A stretch of DNA of 64,000 nucleotides from Candidatus Thermokryptus mobilis (GCF_900070205.1 NZ_FAOO01000009.1:1-64000), one strand, 5' to 3'; shown: positions 18,128 through 26,829, counted from the stretch's first letter. Notes: generated by a model from the sequence alone, not told the origin. Numbers and translations: made by a program.

Positions 18128-18664
18128 ATGATTCTTAGCGATAAAAGAATACTTGAAGAAATAGCAAAAGGAAATATCGTGATTGAACCGTTTGACATAA
18201 ACTGTCTTGGCACAAACAGTTATGATGTTCACCTTGGTGAATGGATGGCTGTTTACAAAAACGAAATACTTGATGCAAAAATTGAAAACGAACTTGAATA
18301 TTTCAAAATTCCGCCAGAAGGGATAATTTTATACCCAAATCGCCTTTATCTTGGTGTCACGCTTGAATATACCGAGACACACGGGTTTGTTCCCTTTCTT
18401 GAAGGGAAATCAAGTGTTGGTCGCCTTGGCATTGACATACACTCAACCGCTGGGAAAGGAGATGCTGGATATTGCAACCATTGGACATTGGAAATATCAG
18501 TTAAGCAACCAGTGCGTATTTATGCGGGAATGCCGATCGGTCAATTGATCTATTTTGAAATTTCAGGTGAAATTTTAACCCCGTATAACAAGAAAAAAAC
18601 GGCAAAATATATTCAACGCTCGGATAAACCAATAGGTTCAATGATGTGGAAAAATTTTCTATAA
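18128..18664 (+). CDS. dcd: dCTP deaminase
   Basis: This enzyme converts dCTP to dUTP for thymidylate synthesis, or to dUMP in bifunctional forms. The 178-residue dUTPase-like fold shows the start MILSDKRILEEIAKGNIVIEPF, EGKSSVGRLGIDIHSTAGKGDAGY and YAGMPIGQLIYFE. The HSTAGKGDAGY stretch differs from the HVTAHRIDPGW of E. coli Dcd, so mono- versus bifunctional activity is uncertain. An AAGGGG ribosome site lies before the ATG. It follows the NtrC gene closely. Confidence 0.88.
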   Translation: MILSDKRILEEIAKGNIVIEPFDINCLGTNSYDVHLGEWMAVYKNEILDAKIENELEYFKIPPEGIILYPNRLYLGVTLEYTETHGFVPFLEGKSSVGRLGIDIHSTAGKGDAGYCNHWTLEISVKQPVRIYAGMPIGQLIYFEISGEILTPYNKKKTAKYIQRSDKPIGSMMWKNFL

Positions 18665-18665
18665 A

Positions 18666-19145
18666 TTAGAGGAAAAGATATGGCTTCCATTTCTCATCAA
18701 TTTCGCCAACGAAGTTCCTTATGAAAAATATAGGATTTGGTTTCCTTGGCTTTCTCAAAAGTCGCATTCCTGCCTCCTCAGGTGTCCTATCCCCTTTTTT
18801 GTTGTTGCATTCAACGCAGGCACATACAAGATTTTCCCAAGTGTCCTCACCACCTCGCGATTTGGGAATCACATGATCAACCGTCAAAGGAACACCACTA
18901 CGACCACAGTACTGACATCTGTAATTGTCACGCTTCATTATGTTCTTCCTTGTCAAAATCACCTTGCGATACGGCATATGGATATAATACGACAATCTAA
19001 CAACACTTGGGAATGGCATAACATACGAGACGGACCTTATATATTGTCCATCCCTTGCAGCGACAAGTTCTGCCTTACCAAGATAAAGAAGGGAAATCGC
19101 CTTTCGGACGGGGCAGATGCTCATTGGCTCATAATTTTGATTCAA
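18666..19145 (-). CDS. HNH endonuclease family protein
   Basis: This is an HNH nuclease of the widespread chromosomal type that begins KVLVLNQNYEP. Zinc and catalytic residues are visible: CQYCGRSGVPLTVDHVIPKSRGG, then CVECNNKKGDRTPEEAG. The called start is the only usual start codon, a TTG at 19145, and it falls inside that conserved opening. The same frame stays open 32 codons upstream (reading KFREEVQFKFRLYDEAEK) to a TGA. A strong GGAGGTGAT ribosome site lies at 19249-19241 with no ATG, GTG or TTG behind it. The true N-terminus is therefore probably longer, with a lost or unusual start. Function in vivo is unknown. It converges with dcd. Confidence 0.8.
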   Translation of the reverse strand: MNQNYEPMSICPVRKAISLLYLGKAELVAARDGQYIRSVSYVMPFPSVVRLSYYIHMPYRKVILTRKNIMKRDNYRCQYCGRSGVPLTVDHVIPKSRGGEDTWENLVCACVECNNKKGDRTPEEAGMRLLRKPRKPNPIFFIRNFVGEIDEKWKPYLFL

Positions 19146-19272
19146 GACGAGAACCTTCTTGTGAAGTGGATTTGACGATGCCTGTTTCTCGGCTTCGTCG
19201 TAAAGGCGGAATTTGAATTGAACTTCCTCTCTGAATTTAAATCACCTCCACTAAAATTTGCGAAATTTTCTT

Positions 19273-20277
19273 TTAAATTAAAACTCTTTTTGCTCCTATA
19301 AAAGTTCTCTCAAGTCGCTCGCTATAGTCAACGCTTTTTCTATCAAGTGAATTTATCTTGACGAATCCCGACGAGTGTATCACTTTTTTGTCCTTGCCGA
19401 GATATATTCCGACATGCGTTACCCTTTCGCCATCGGAGCTGAAAAATAAAAGGTCGCCTTTTTTAAACTTTGAAAAATCCATCCCTAAATCATCTCCAAC
19501 TCCCCACTGCATATCAGCATCGCGGGGCAATCGCACACCGTTTATCCTGAAAACTGTCTGCACAAACCCAGAACAATCAAATCCTTTGGGCGTCTTCCCA
19601 CCCCAGAGATAAGACACACCAAGAAATCTTTTAGCGGTTTGAATTATATCATTCACATTTCTTTTGTCAATAGCGCGAAATCTCCTCACCTCATTTTTTC
19701 TCATCCAGCCAACTTTACCATCAGGTAACTCAACCATAAACCAATTATTTCCCGCCTTTAAAACATTCAAAGCAGAACAAACTACAACATCTCTCACTGG
19801 GGTTGATTCTGCATTTGGTTTCTCCCTGACAAAACCAAAATTTTTCTCAAATTGAACCTTTACTTTATCAGAATACTTTGAAAATTCCTCCTGTTTCATC
19901 AAAACGACCTGACCTCTATAAATCCAACCGATATATCCATCAAAATGTAACCTTATCCTCACCCAATCATCGTTGAAAATTTCAAGCGTATCAAATGTCT
20001 CACCAAGTATAGCTTGCGTAACTTGTTCGCTTCTCATTGATGGCTCTTTAAAAACGGAAGCCGTCCCAACATTGCAAACGCCAAACCTAAACTCACCGCA
20101 GGTCTCATCGGGAAGAAGCTTAACCTTCAACTTTGAACCGCCTTGTTTCAGACGGTTCAAAAGCTTGTCCATAATTTTTTCATCGGATACTTTTAACACA
20201 TTGCCAGAAATCTCAAAAACACACAACCTTGTATCAATACCAAGTTCTTGACGAATTTTCTCAATGCTTAGGGGCAT
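19273..20277 (-). CDS. SH3 / NlpC-P60 cell-wall peptidase
   Basis: This is a predicted gamma-D-glutamyl-diamino-acid endopeptidase acting on peptidoglycan peptides. Two bacterial SH3-like domains occupy about residues 55-200 (GTASVFKEPSMRSEQVTQ; DDWVRIRLHFDGYIGWIYRG). The NlpC/P60 catalytic domain follows with the Cys in KGFDCSGFVQ and the His in HVGIYLG. No signal peptide is obvious, so export may be non-classical or the start may be mis-set. The domain order matches YkfC-like enzymes that recycle murein peptides. A promoter lies at 20303-20331. Confidence 0.88.
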   Translation of the reverse strand: MPLSIEKIRQELGIDTRLCVFEISGNVLKVSDEKIMDKLLNRLKQGGSKLKVKLLPDETCGEFRFGVCNVGTASVFKEPSMRSEQVTQAILGETFDTLEIFNDDWVRIRLHFDGYIGWIYRGQVVLMKQEEFSKYSDKVKVQFEKNFGFVREKPNAESTPVRDVVVCSALNVLKAGNNWFMVELPDGKVGWMRKNEVRRFRAIDKRNVNDIIQTAKRFLGVSYLWGGKTPKGFDCSGFVQTVFRINGVRLPRDADMQWGVGDDLGMDFSKFKKGDLLFFSSDGERVTHVGIYLGKDKKVIHSSGFVKINSLDRKSVDYSERLERTFIGAKRVLI

Positions 20278-20302
20278 CTTATTTAACCTTTATTTTGTTG
20301 AA

Positions 20303-20331
20303 AATTTAAACCAAAAAATGATAATTGTCAA
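20303..20331 (-). promoter_or_regulatory. Promoter for the NlpC/P60 gene
   Basis: On the minus strand TTGACA (20331-20326), 17 bases and TAAATT (20308-20303) precede the ATG by 26 bases. It faces away from the promoter at 20343-20371. Confidence 0.65.
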
Positions 20332-20342
20332 TAAAAAGTCGC

Positions 20343-20371
20343 TTGATAATATCGGCGTTATAATTTAAATT
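20343..20371 (+). promoter_or_regulatory. Promoter for the GT39-like gene
   Basis: TTGATA (20343-20348), 17 bases and TAAATT (20366-20371) precede the ATG by 34 bases. A TATAAT (20359-20364) also occurs but has no -35 at a usable distance. Confidence 0.55.
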
Positions 20372-20404
20372 TTATCTAAGAGCAAATTTTTAAGGATATC
20401 GCAA

Positions 20405-21928
20405 ATGAAGAAACAACAAAAGGAAATCAACCTTGACAGGCTCGCCTATCTTATTGCTTTTATTTACTTCATTGCTATTTTGAACTTTTCGCTTTGGATA
20501 AGGAAAGTTGGAAACTATGACATTGAAACCGATTTTTTTTGGGATTACGCCGTTGAAGCGAGAAATATATTGAATGGGATAATAAATGTTGGGGAGTTCC
20601 GCGGTCCTGGGTATCCAACAATTGTGGCTTTGTTCTCGCTCATTCTTGGCGACTTCTTCAAGTCGGGATTGGTAATCTCAGCGATTTCATCAATGCTGGT
20701 GCTCGTGATAACATTCAAATTGATAAGAAAAATTTTTGATGATAAAATAGCCATTGCTGTCTCATTAACATTAATTTTCAACCCAACCTTTTTGAGATAT
20801 TCTTATGTCTGCGGGACGGACATGTTCTTCAATCTTTTAGTTTCACTTTCAATATATCTCGCTGTGATCGGGGTTTTAAAAAATTCTCCATCTTTACTTT
20901 TCATCTCAGGTCTTGCTGGGGGTTATTCATATCTTACACGCTATAACGGTATTTCTCTTTTGATCGCTTTGCCTGCGATAGTTTTAATTACGAAGGGTAA
21001 AAATCTCAAAGACGGAATTTTAAAGTCACTGATAACGCTTGCCGGTTATTTCGTTTTTCTTCTTCCGTGGTCAATTTATTCTTACATCAAGCGCGGTGAA
21101 TTTTTCTATAACCGAAACTATCTTAACATTGCTTATGAAATTTACGCAAAGGGTAAAATCTCTTGGGACGAATACTGGTTTGAAGCTTCAAAAGAATATA
21201 AATCTTTCCTTGATGTTTTCATCAAGGACCCGTCGCTTTTCATTGAAAAGGTTATCTTGAACATGATTGATCATTTTTGGCGAGATTTGACTCAACTGTG
21301 CGGTTGGCAGTTTGCGATACTTTTTGTCATTGGTGTCTTTTTTATGTTCAAATGGAAAATTGAAAAAATCAAAATTGCATTTCTCTTTTCAAGTATATCT
21401 TTCTTCCTTGTTCTCGTTTTTGTATTTTACAGCGAAAGATTTTCAATGTATCTTCTCCCAACTTACCTATCCATCGGTTATTCAATCCTCATGGCAAACC
21501 AAATATCGCAGAAAAGATATGCTTGGATTGCGATAGTTGTTTTCTTAAACTTGCTTTCAATTCCAAAGCTATCGGAGATGATCAAAAGAGATATTCAAAA
21601 TCAACCGATTGATATACTTTACATAGCTGAACAGTTCAATTCAAAGTTCGGTGATAGTGAAAGGGGAAAGATTATAGTTGCACGCAAGCCAAACATCGCA
21701 TATTACCTTGGCATGGAATTTAAACCTTTTCCACTTGTAAACAATTACGAGCAACTTAAAAGTGAGCTCAAAAAGTTAAATGCGTCATATTTGTACTACA
21801 GTTGGATTGAGTATTACTTTCGCAGGGACTTTGAAGGACTTTTCAATTATACTTCCCCACCTTCTTTCCTTGAACCGGTTGCGGTTTCAGAAAATCCGCC
21901 AGCGGTTCTTTACAGAATCAAAAATTAA
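20405..21928 (+). CDS. GT39/ArnT-like polyprenyl-phosphate-dependent membrane glycosyltransferase
   Basis: This 507-residue GT-C enzyme has around ten membrane helices. It begins with a helix at 13-32 and the acidic first loop (YDIETDFFWDYAVEARNIL), where GT39/ArnT enzymes keep their catalytic aspartate. RGPGYPTIVALFS follows, then YLTRYNGISLLIALPA. A soluble C-terminal part of about 120 residues is predicted to face the periplasm. Such enzymes move a sugar from an undecaprenyl carrier to protein or lipid A. The acceptor is not evident. Its stop codon overlaps the end of flbD on the other strand by four bases. Confidence 0.75.
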   Translation: MKKQQKEINLDRLAYLIAFIYFIAILNFSLWIRKVGNYDIETDFFWDYAVEARNILNGIINVGEFRGPGYPTIVALFSLILGDFFKSGLVISAISSMLVLVITFKLIRKIFDDKIAIAVSLTLIFNPTFLRYSYVCGTDMFFNLLVSLSIYLAVIGVLKNSPSLLFISGLAGGYSYLTRYNGISLLIALPAIVLITKGKNLKDGILKSLITLAGYFVFLLPWSIYSYIKRGEFFYNRNYLNIAYEIYAKGKISWDEYWFEASKEYKSFLDVFIKDPSLFIEKVILNMIDHFWRDLTQLCGWQFAILFVIGVFFMFKWKIEKIKIAFLFSSISFFLVLVFVFYSERFSMYLLPTYLSIGYSILMANQISQKRYAWIAIVVFLNLLSIPKLSEMIKRDIQNQPIDILYIAEQFNSKFGDSERGKIIVARKPNIAYYLGMEFKPFPLVNNYEQLKSELKKLNASYLYYSWIEYYFRRDFEGLFNYTSPPSFLEPVAVSENPPAVLYRIKN

Positions 21929-22149
21929 GTTTCCTCTCCTGATTTGTGAATCGGAGGGGTTTGCACATAAACAACACATTTTCTGCGATACTCAGTTACC
22001 TTTTCAATGACCTCATCAACGCTTTCCTTCACCATAATCTTTTTTCCGTTTATCAAGGCAATTATCGTATCTGGCGATGCTTCAAGATACTCAATCAAAT
22101 CCGCATTTATGACTATTTCTTGACCGTTTAACCTTGTGACTTTAATCAT
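21925..22149 (-). CDS. flbD: FlbD-family flagellar protein
   Basis: This 74-residue protein has the FlbD start MIKVTRLNGQEIVINADLIEYLEASPDT and continues INGKKIMVKESVDEVIEKV. The family is found at the end of flagellar hook operons and is linked to swarming motility. It is unrelated to the Caulobacter transcription factor of the same name. It is the last gene of the minus-strand flagellar operon, 55 bases after flgE, with a hairpin in between. Confidence 0.85.
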   Translation of the reverse strand: MIKVTRLNGQEIVINADLIEYLEASPDTIIALINGKKIMVKESVDEVIEKVTEYRRKCVVYVQTPPIHKSGEET

Positions 22150-22175
22150 TTTTCGTGATGAAATTTATTTTATGC

Positions 22176-22197
22176 TCGGGGGCGACATCGCCCCCGA
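22176..22197. repeat. Perfect 10-bp inverted repeat between flgE and flbD
   Basis: TCGGGGGCGA (22176-22185) and TCGCCCCCGA (22188-22197) are perfect complements separated by CA. The GC-rich stem stands out in AT-rich sequence. No T-run follows on the minus strand, so it looks less like an intrinsic terminator than a REP-like element or an mRNA-stabilising hairpin. It may lower flbD expression relative to flgE. Confidence 0.7.
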
Positions 22198-22204
22198 TTC
22201 AAAT

Positions 22205-24256
22205 TTATCGTTTCAAGTTAACGATTTCCTGTAAAAATTCATCGCTTACGGTGATAATTCTCGCATTTGCTTGAAAACCACGCTGGGCTATAATCATACG
22301 CGTAAACTCTTCCGCAAGGTCAACATTTGATTGCTCAAGGACGCCAGACATAACCTTTGATTGAATCGCTGAACCGGGTTCATCAATTATCGGCGCTCCG
22401 GAGTTGGCTGATATGTCAAACAAGTTGTCGCCCACCCTTAACAATCCGCTTGGATTGTTAAATGTAGCTACGAGAATTTGTGCAAGCACGCGAACAGTGC
22501 CATTTGAAAAAATACCAAGAATTTTCCCATCCTCATTAACTGAAATTGTGTTTAAGAAGCCAAGCCCATATCCATCTTGATCCGCTATTAAGCTTGAGCT
22601 TCCCTCCATTTGAGTTATCCCGGCAAATTCACCAATTTTTCCAGGGTCAATTCTAATTTCAATTGTTTTGGCAGAATTGTCCCCTGGGTCAACTCTTAAA
22701 GTTGAGCTTCCATCATCAAAGAAGAAGCTTCTAATTGAGCCATCCGAGTTAAAAACAATTTTACCGCTTCCACCAGCGACGATAATCTCTTTACCGGTGA
22801 CCTCCGCCTTCCAGGACCATTGATTTGGCGTGGTGGCATCTTTAACAAATCTCAAGGTTATATTATGCCTGTTTCCGAGTGAATCATAAACGGTTACGGT
22901 CGTAGAAACTTCTACATCTTCAGCACGCTGAATCTCAAGCCAATTGCCAGGTTTATTTTCAAAAATTGAATTAAACTTGTCCCTACCGGATGCGGATATA
23001 CTCAATTCGGTAATTTCATAGGCTTTTCCGCCGTCGGCATAAACAACGAGCGCCCCTGTATCAGGGTCTATTTCAACTCCTTTTGAATTGCTAATTCTAA
23101 AAGCATTCTTAACAGCATCAGCAAGGTCTTTATAGGTTGATGTCCCCGAAACGGAAAAATTAACCGTGGATATTGCTCTTCCACTAACCTTTCCATCAAT
23201 CGTGATCGTATCGCCAGATGTTAAGCCAAGGTCATTTCCTTGAGCATCACGCAAATTAACCAAAAGGTCATCTGGACGAGCTACATGAGAGAATTTATCG
23301 GAGTATTTACTTCCACTTGCGGTATAAGTACCACTTAAACCTGAAAGGGCGGTTTCAAAGTTGCGGTTATTACTTGAAATTGAAACGACTTGCGAAACCG
23401 CCGAAGTTATCACAATCCTTCCCTGCGAATCAATACTTGCGGAAAGTGAACCAGCAAAGTCATTGTTAATTTCATCAATTAAATCCTTCAAAGTATGGAA
23501 ATTCCCATCGCCAACGCCTCCATCTTTACTAACATAGGTATATGTTTTGCTTTTAACCCCATCTTGAATTGTCAGTGTTGTTGAACCCGAAATCATACCT
23601 GTTATTACAGTGTTTGCCGTTCCGGTTGCAAGTAAATTATTTATATCCGATGTTCCATCTTCAACGGCGTAAAGTCGCGCGCTTCTCAAGATATTTCCTT
23701 TCGGAACTCCGCCCGCATCAAGATTTCCCGTCAGTTTTATCAATGATGTTGCTTTTGCCGGGGATTTTTGACCGAATGGGATTTTTATATCCTCAAGTTT
23801 TGCCCCCGGCGGGACAACACCAGAAGCATCAGCCATTTTCCCTTGAACGATCGCACCCGTTGCTGAATCAACAAGATTACCGTTCGCATCAAATCTAAAT
23901 GCGCCAGCCCTCGTGAAATAATTTTTTCCGCCTTTTTTAACTATGAAAAAACCATTACCTTGAATAGCGAGGTCTGTGACTTGACCGGTCGTTTCAAGAT
24001 TCCCCTGTGTAAAAATGGTATCAATTGAACTTATATTCATCCCAAGCCCAACTTGTAAAGGATTTGTCCCACCTGATTCTGAGGAAGGTTGAGTAGCCCC
24101 GCGCAATGTCTGAGCAAATGTCTCGCTAAATGAAACGCGAGCGGACTTGAAACCAATCGTATTGATGTTTGAGATATTATTCCCAATGACATCCATCATA
24201 ACTTGATGATTCCTCAGCCCCGATACCCCGGAAAACAATGACCTCAAGAATGACAT
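22205..24256 (-). CDS. flgE: Flagellar hook protein FlgE
   Basis: This is the structural protein of the flagellar hook. At 683 residues it is long for the family because of extra surface domains in the middle. The N-terminal D0 rod motif is present (SGVSGLRNHQVMMDVIGNNI, then SNINTIGFKSARVSF), as is the C-terminal coiled-coil end (RMIIAQRGFQANARIITVSD). Middle parts (about 140-430) contain repeated beta-rich flagellin-hook-like modules such as DGVKSKTYTYVSKDGGVG. A strong AGGAGG ribosome site lies at 24270-24265. It follows the TIGR02530-type gene after a GC-rich repeat. Confidence 0.95.
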   Translation of the reverse strand: MSFLRSLFSGVSGLRNHQVMMDVIGNNISNINTIGFKSARVSFSETFAQTLRGATQPSSESGGTNPLQVGLGMNISSIDTIFTQGNLETTGQVTDLAIQGNGFFIVKKGGKNYFTRAGAFRFDANGNLVDSATGAIVQGKMADASGVVPPGAKLEDIKIPFGQKSPAKATSLIKLTGNLDAGGVPKGNILRSARLYAVEDGTSDINNLLATGTANTVITGMISGSTTLTIQDGVKSKTYTYVSKDGGVGDGNFHTLKDLIDEINNDFAGSLSASIDSQGRIVITSAVSQVVSISSNNRNFETALSGLSGTYTASGSKYSDKFSHVARPDDLLVNLRDAQGNDLGLTSGDTITIDGKVSGRAISTVNFSVSGTSTYKDLADAVKNAFRISNSKGVEIDPDTGALVVYADGGKAYEITELSISASGRDKFNSIFENKPGNWLEIQRAEDVEVSTTVTVYDSLGNRHNITLRFVKDATTPNQWSWKAEVTGKEIIVAGGSGKIVFNSDGSIRSFFFDDGSSTLRVDPGDNSAKTIEIRIDPGKIGEFAGITQMEGSSSLIADQDGYGLGFLNTISVNEDGKILGIFSNGTVRVLAQILVATFNNPSGLLRVGDNLFDISANSGAPIIDEPGSAIQSKVMSGVLEQSNVDLAEEFTRMIIAQRGFQANARIITVSDEFLQEIVNLKR

Positions 24257-24306
24257 GGCTTCTAACCTCCTTTTAAATTTTTGTTTTACATTTTAACATT
24301 TTTTAA

Positions 24307-24350
24307 TCTCGCCTCCGTCGTTCGGCGAGACGCGGGGCCCCCTACAGCGA
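24307..24350. repeat. GC-rich REP-like palindromic element between TIGR02530-type gene and flgE
   Basis: TCTCGCC (24307-24313) and GGCGAGA (24324-24330) form a 7-bp stem. A palindromic GGGGCCCC core (24334-24341) follows at once, then CTACAGCGAGG. The block is strikingly GC-rich within AT-rich DNA. On the minus strand it reads CTGTAGGGGGCCCCGCG, resembling the GTAGGGGC-type palindromes dispersed in many bacterial genomes. It may be a mobile REP-like unit that inserted inside the operon. Copy number cannot be seen from one window. Confidence 0.5.
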
Positions 24351-24361
24351 GGTCCAGCCCC

Positions 24362-24745
24362 TTAAATTACAACAGCACCGTCAATGTTTGTGAAAACACG
24401 CTCACGCATACTATCACCATCAATAACCGTCACAACGGTTTTGTTCCTAACGCTAACGATAAAAGCCATATCCCTCAACAAAATCAAAACATCCCTTGTA
24501 TTTTTTCTCTCAGCCCTTTCAAGAGCTTCATTTAAAAGCTTTAAATCATCTGCATCAAGCTTTATGTCTCTCTCCTCAAGACGTTTCAAGGCATGGGAGG
24601 AAAATTTCAAATTATCAATTTCACCCCTCAAAACTTCTTCAAAACTAACCCTTGCTTCAGGAACTCCAAATACCTCTTTTTTCAGCGCCTCAATTCCACC
24701 AGCTGGGATAAACGGAACTCTTACACCATTTATTTCAATTGCCAT
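24362..24745 (-). CDS. Flagellar operon protein, TIGR02530 type
   Basis: This is a small protein of unknown role found between flgD and flgE in many flagellar operons. The core SSHALKRLEERDIKLDADDL, then KLLNEALERAERKNTRDVL and MRERVFTNIDGAVVI, is typical. From the ATG at 24745 it has 127 residues (MAIEINGVRVPFIPAGG). An upstream in-frame ATG at 24769 would add eight residues but overlaps flgD more. The chosen start overlaps the flgD stop by 11 bases and has an AGGGGAGAAG ribosome site. Confidence 0.85.
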   Translation of the reverse strand: MAIEINGVRVPFIPAGGIEALKKEVFGVPEARVSFEEVLRGEIDNLKFSSHALKRLEERDIKLDADDLKLLNEALERAERKNTRDVLILLRDMAFIVSVRNKTVVTVIDGDSMRERVFTNIDGAVVI

Positions 24746-25445
24746 CTCTTCTCCCCTCTTTAATTTCAACTATGTCCGCAATGCTATACTCAACACCGTT
24801 AATTAAAATTACAGCACCATCTGGCTTATACCTGACACCTTCAACAAGCCCGATAATATATGTATCCACTGCAACCGCTTTCCCGTCTTTATCCAAGGCG
24901 CTAATTTTCACATTATAATTCCCTGCTGGCAAATCCCTTCCCGAGCTATCTTTCCCATCCCAAGCAAAATCATATCTACCCTTTTTCCTCCCATCAAGTT
25001 TAAAACTCCTGACCACATTCCCATCTGAATCATAAATTTTAATCTCAATTTCCTTTGCATCACCCTTTAACTCATAGCCAAAACTTGCACCTTGCGCTGG
25101 GTCAAGATATAAAACATCTCCATACACCGAAACGCTTTTGCCGATTAGGTTTGAAACTAAAGCGTTAGTAATTGAGCGATTCGTCGCATAACTTGCATCA
25201 ATGCTCCTTAAAAGATTTGAATTGATGTTGTAAAGTTGTTCAACTGAGCTGAACTGAGCAAGTTGACTCGCAAATTCACTGCTTTGAATTGGATTCAACG
25301 GGTCTTGATAATTCAGCTGCGTTATCAAAAGCTTCAAGAAATCATCTTTGCCAAGGATACTTTTACCCGAGCCCTGAACACTGCTCCCTGTGGATGGCAC
25401 GCCCTTCATATTTTCAAGTGAATTGATTCTCTCCACGAGGCTCAC
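24735..25445 (-). CDS. flgD: Flagellar hook assembly scaffold FlgD
   Basis: This scaffold caps the growing hook and guides FlgE addition. The N-terminal motif LGKDDFLKLLITQLNYQDPL, with QSSEFASQLAQFSSVEQLYN following, is diagnostic. A tudor/Fn3-like C-terminal domain follows (KIYDSDGNVVRSFKL and WDGKDSSGRDLPAGNYNVKI). Length 236 is normal. It lies six bases after fliK, behind a GGAGGTGAG ribosome site. Confidence 0.94.
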   Translation of the reverse strand: MSLVERINSLENMKGVPSTGSSVQGSGKSILGKDDFLKLLITQLNYQDPLNPIQSSEFASQLAQFSSVEQLYNINSNLLRSIDASYATNRSITNALVSNLIGKSVSVYGDVLYLDPAQGASFGYELKGDAKEIEIKIYDSDGNVVRSFKLDGRKKGRYDFAWDGKDSSGRDLPAGNYNVKISALDKDGKAVAVDTYIIGLVEGVRYKPDGAVILINGVEYSIADIVEIKEGRRDGN

Positions 25446-25451
25446 CTCCTT

Positions 25452-26417
25452 TTAAATTATCGCTTCAATTGAACTTGAACCGTAAATCTTAACTAAACTG
25501 ACTTGGTCAAATTCCTTTCGCCTGCTATTACCTTTTTTGAAAAACTGTTCCCTACGCCCACCACCTGAGTTTAAGCCGTCAAACATAACCCCAACCCTTT
25601 CAAGTTTAACATCGCTTGACTCCAACATCATCTTCAAACTATCAATGCCTGACTCTATAACCTGTTTAACCTCAAAATTTTTAACCTCAAACAACACGCT
25701 AACTCCTTTATCACCCTGCGAAATTTTAACAACGACTTCGCCAAGTTCCTTTGGCTCAAGCTTTAAAACTATCTCTCCCCTTTGCAAATTCTTCCCGCTT
25801 AACGCGAATTCCCTGACGCAATCAACGACATCTTGAACTTTAATCCCTTCATAAACAACCTGAAACTTTTCCCCATCCGAATTTCCCATAACCCTTAAAC
25901 CATCCGAAACAAAATCCTTCACAACAAACTTCGCCTGTGAATTTAATCTCCCAAGCGAAATTTCAAATTCATTTTTGAACTTCTCATATTCACCGAAAGA
26001 TAAACCCCGTTGATTTGACTTTATATGCTCGCTCTTAATTTGGGAATTAGCCTCGGTTTTCCCCACATTAATTTTTATTTCTTGCGTTTTCTCAAACTTA
26101 CTAAATTCAAAACCCGCTTCTTTAGTTAATTTGCGAATCGGTTCAAAACCAATATCGCCCAATTCAATTCTTGCTTTAACATCCAATTGACCACTTTCTT
26201 CTTCGGAAACACGAGCAATCCGAACTATCCCATCGCCACGAATTTGCTTCGGTAATTCATTCTCGTATTGGGAAAACCTCACGAAAAACTTACCATCAAC
26301 AGGATCAAACTCGGAATCTAAGTTCAAATGAGATGCTACCTGCGATGAAGTTAGTGATTTCAAAACTTCAACTTCAGAGCTTGAACTTCTTAACTTAACA
26401 TTCGTAAAGCGATCCAA
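25452..26417 (-). CDS. fliK: Flagellar hook-length control protein FliK, C-terminal part
   Basis: The last 100 or so residues carry the FliK C-terminal domain (LKLEPKELGEVVVKISQGDK, then VLFEVKNFEVKQVIESGIDSLK). That domain switches the export apparatus from hook to filament substrates. The open frame starts only at a TTG (26417) with no ribosome site, and upstream codons in this frame soon reach TAA. The preceding gene (26395-26829) is in the -1/+1 register, overlaps it by 23 bases and reads like a FliK N-terminus. The likely parent is one gene of about 455 codons split by a frameshift near the TTCCCC run at about 26420-26430. It may be a sequencing error, a mutation or a recoding site. Confidence 0.75.
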   Translation of the reverse strand: MDRFTNVKLRSSSSEVEVLKSLTSSQVASHLNLDSEFDPVDGKFFVRFSQYENELPKQIRGDGIVRIARVSEEESGQLDVKARIELGDIGFEPIRKLTKEAGFEFSKFEKTQEIKINVGKTEANSQIKSEHIKSNQRGLSFGEYEKFKNEFEISLGRLNSQAKFVVKDFVSDGLRVMGNSDGEKFQVVYEGIKVQDVVDCVREFALSGKNLQRGEIVLKLEPKELGEVVVKISQGDKGVSVLFEVKNFEVKQVIESGIDSLKMMLESSDVKLERVGVMFDGLNSGGGRREQFFKKGNSRRKEFDQVSLVKIYGSSSIEAII

Positions 26418-26829
26418 CGGAAGGGGAATTAAACGATTTTAAATTCACAAATTCAAAATCTGCTTTTGCATCTGCTTCTCCAAAACGCTCACCATCAGGC
26501 AAGGTTTTAATTTTAAATGTCAAAAGTCCCAAATCAATCTTGGGAAGTTGAGCATTTTCAAAATTTGTGGAAATAGATATCTCACTTGAATTTTTCACTT
26601 GCTCATTGGGATTTTCAAATTGAACGCTTGCTGTCTCTTTTGTTTTCTCAGAAAGGGTTGGAGATTCCTGTTTCAAAGTTGTTGAAGCGTTCAAGATATT
26701 TAATAAAACCTGCAATAAAATGAGGTCAAACTGTCCCTCAAGTTCGGACTTTTCAATTTTCACTTCCCCGTGACTTAAATCAACTGGCAAATTCAAAATT
26801 TCAGATATGTTCAAAAAGTTAAAATTCAT
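26395..26829 (-). CDS. fliK: FliK, N-terminal part (frameshifted from the C-terminal part)
   Basis: The 144-residue frame begins with ATG overlapping the motE stop (ATGA) and encodes a polar, low-complexity protein (LEGQFDLILLQVLLNILNAS, then ESPTLSEKTKETASVQ). This suits the disordered N-terminal half of FliK, which measures hook length. It ends in SFNSPSVGSLYEC just as the FliK C-terminal frame opens. No separate family is recognised. Alone it would lack the substrate-switch domain. Confidence 0.6.
   Translation of the reverse strand: MNFNFLNISEILNLPVDLSHGEVKIEKSELEGQFDLILLQVLLNILNASTTLKQESPTLSEKTKETASVQFENPNEQVKNSSEISISTNFENAQLPKIDLGLLTFKIKTLPDGERFGEADAKADFEFVNLKSFNSPSVGSLYEC

Noticed and set aside
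21933-21959. GC-rich hairpin (CCTCTCC ... GGAGGGG) at the end of flbD as a bidirectional terminator
   Set aside because: The stem needs a bulge, lies inside the flbD coding sequence, and no T-run follows on either strand.
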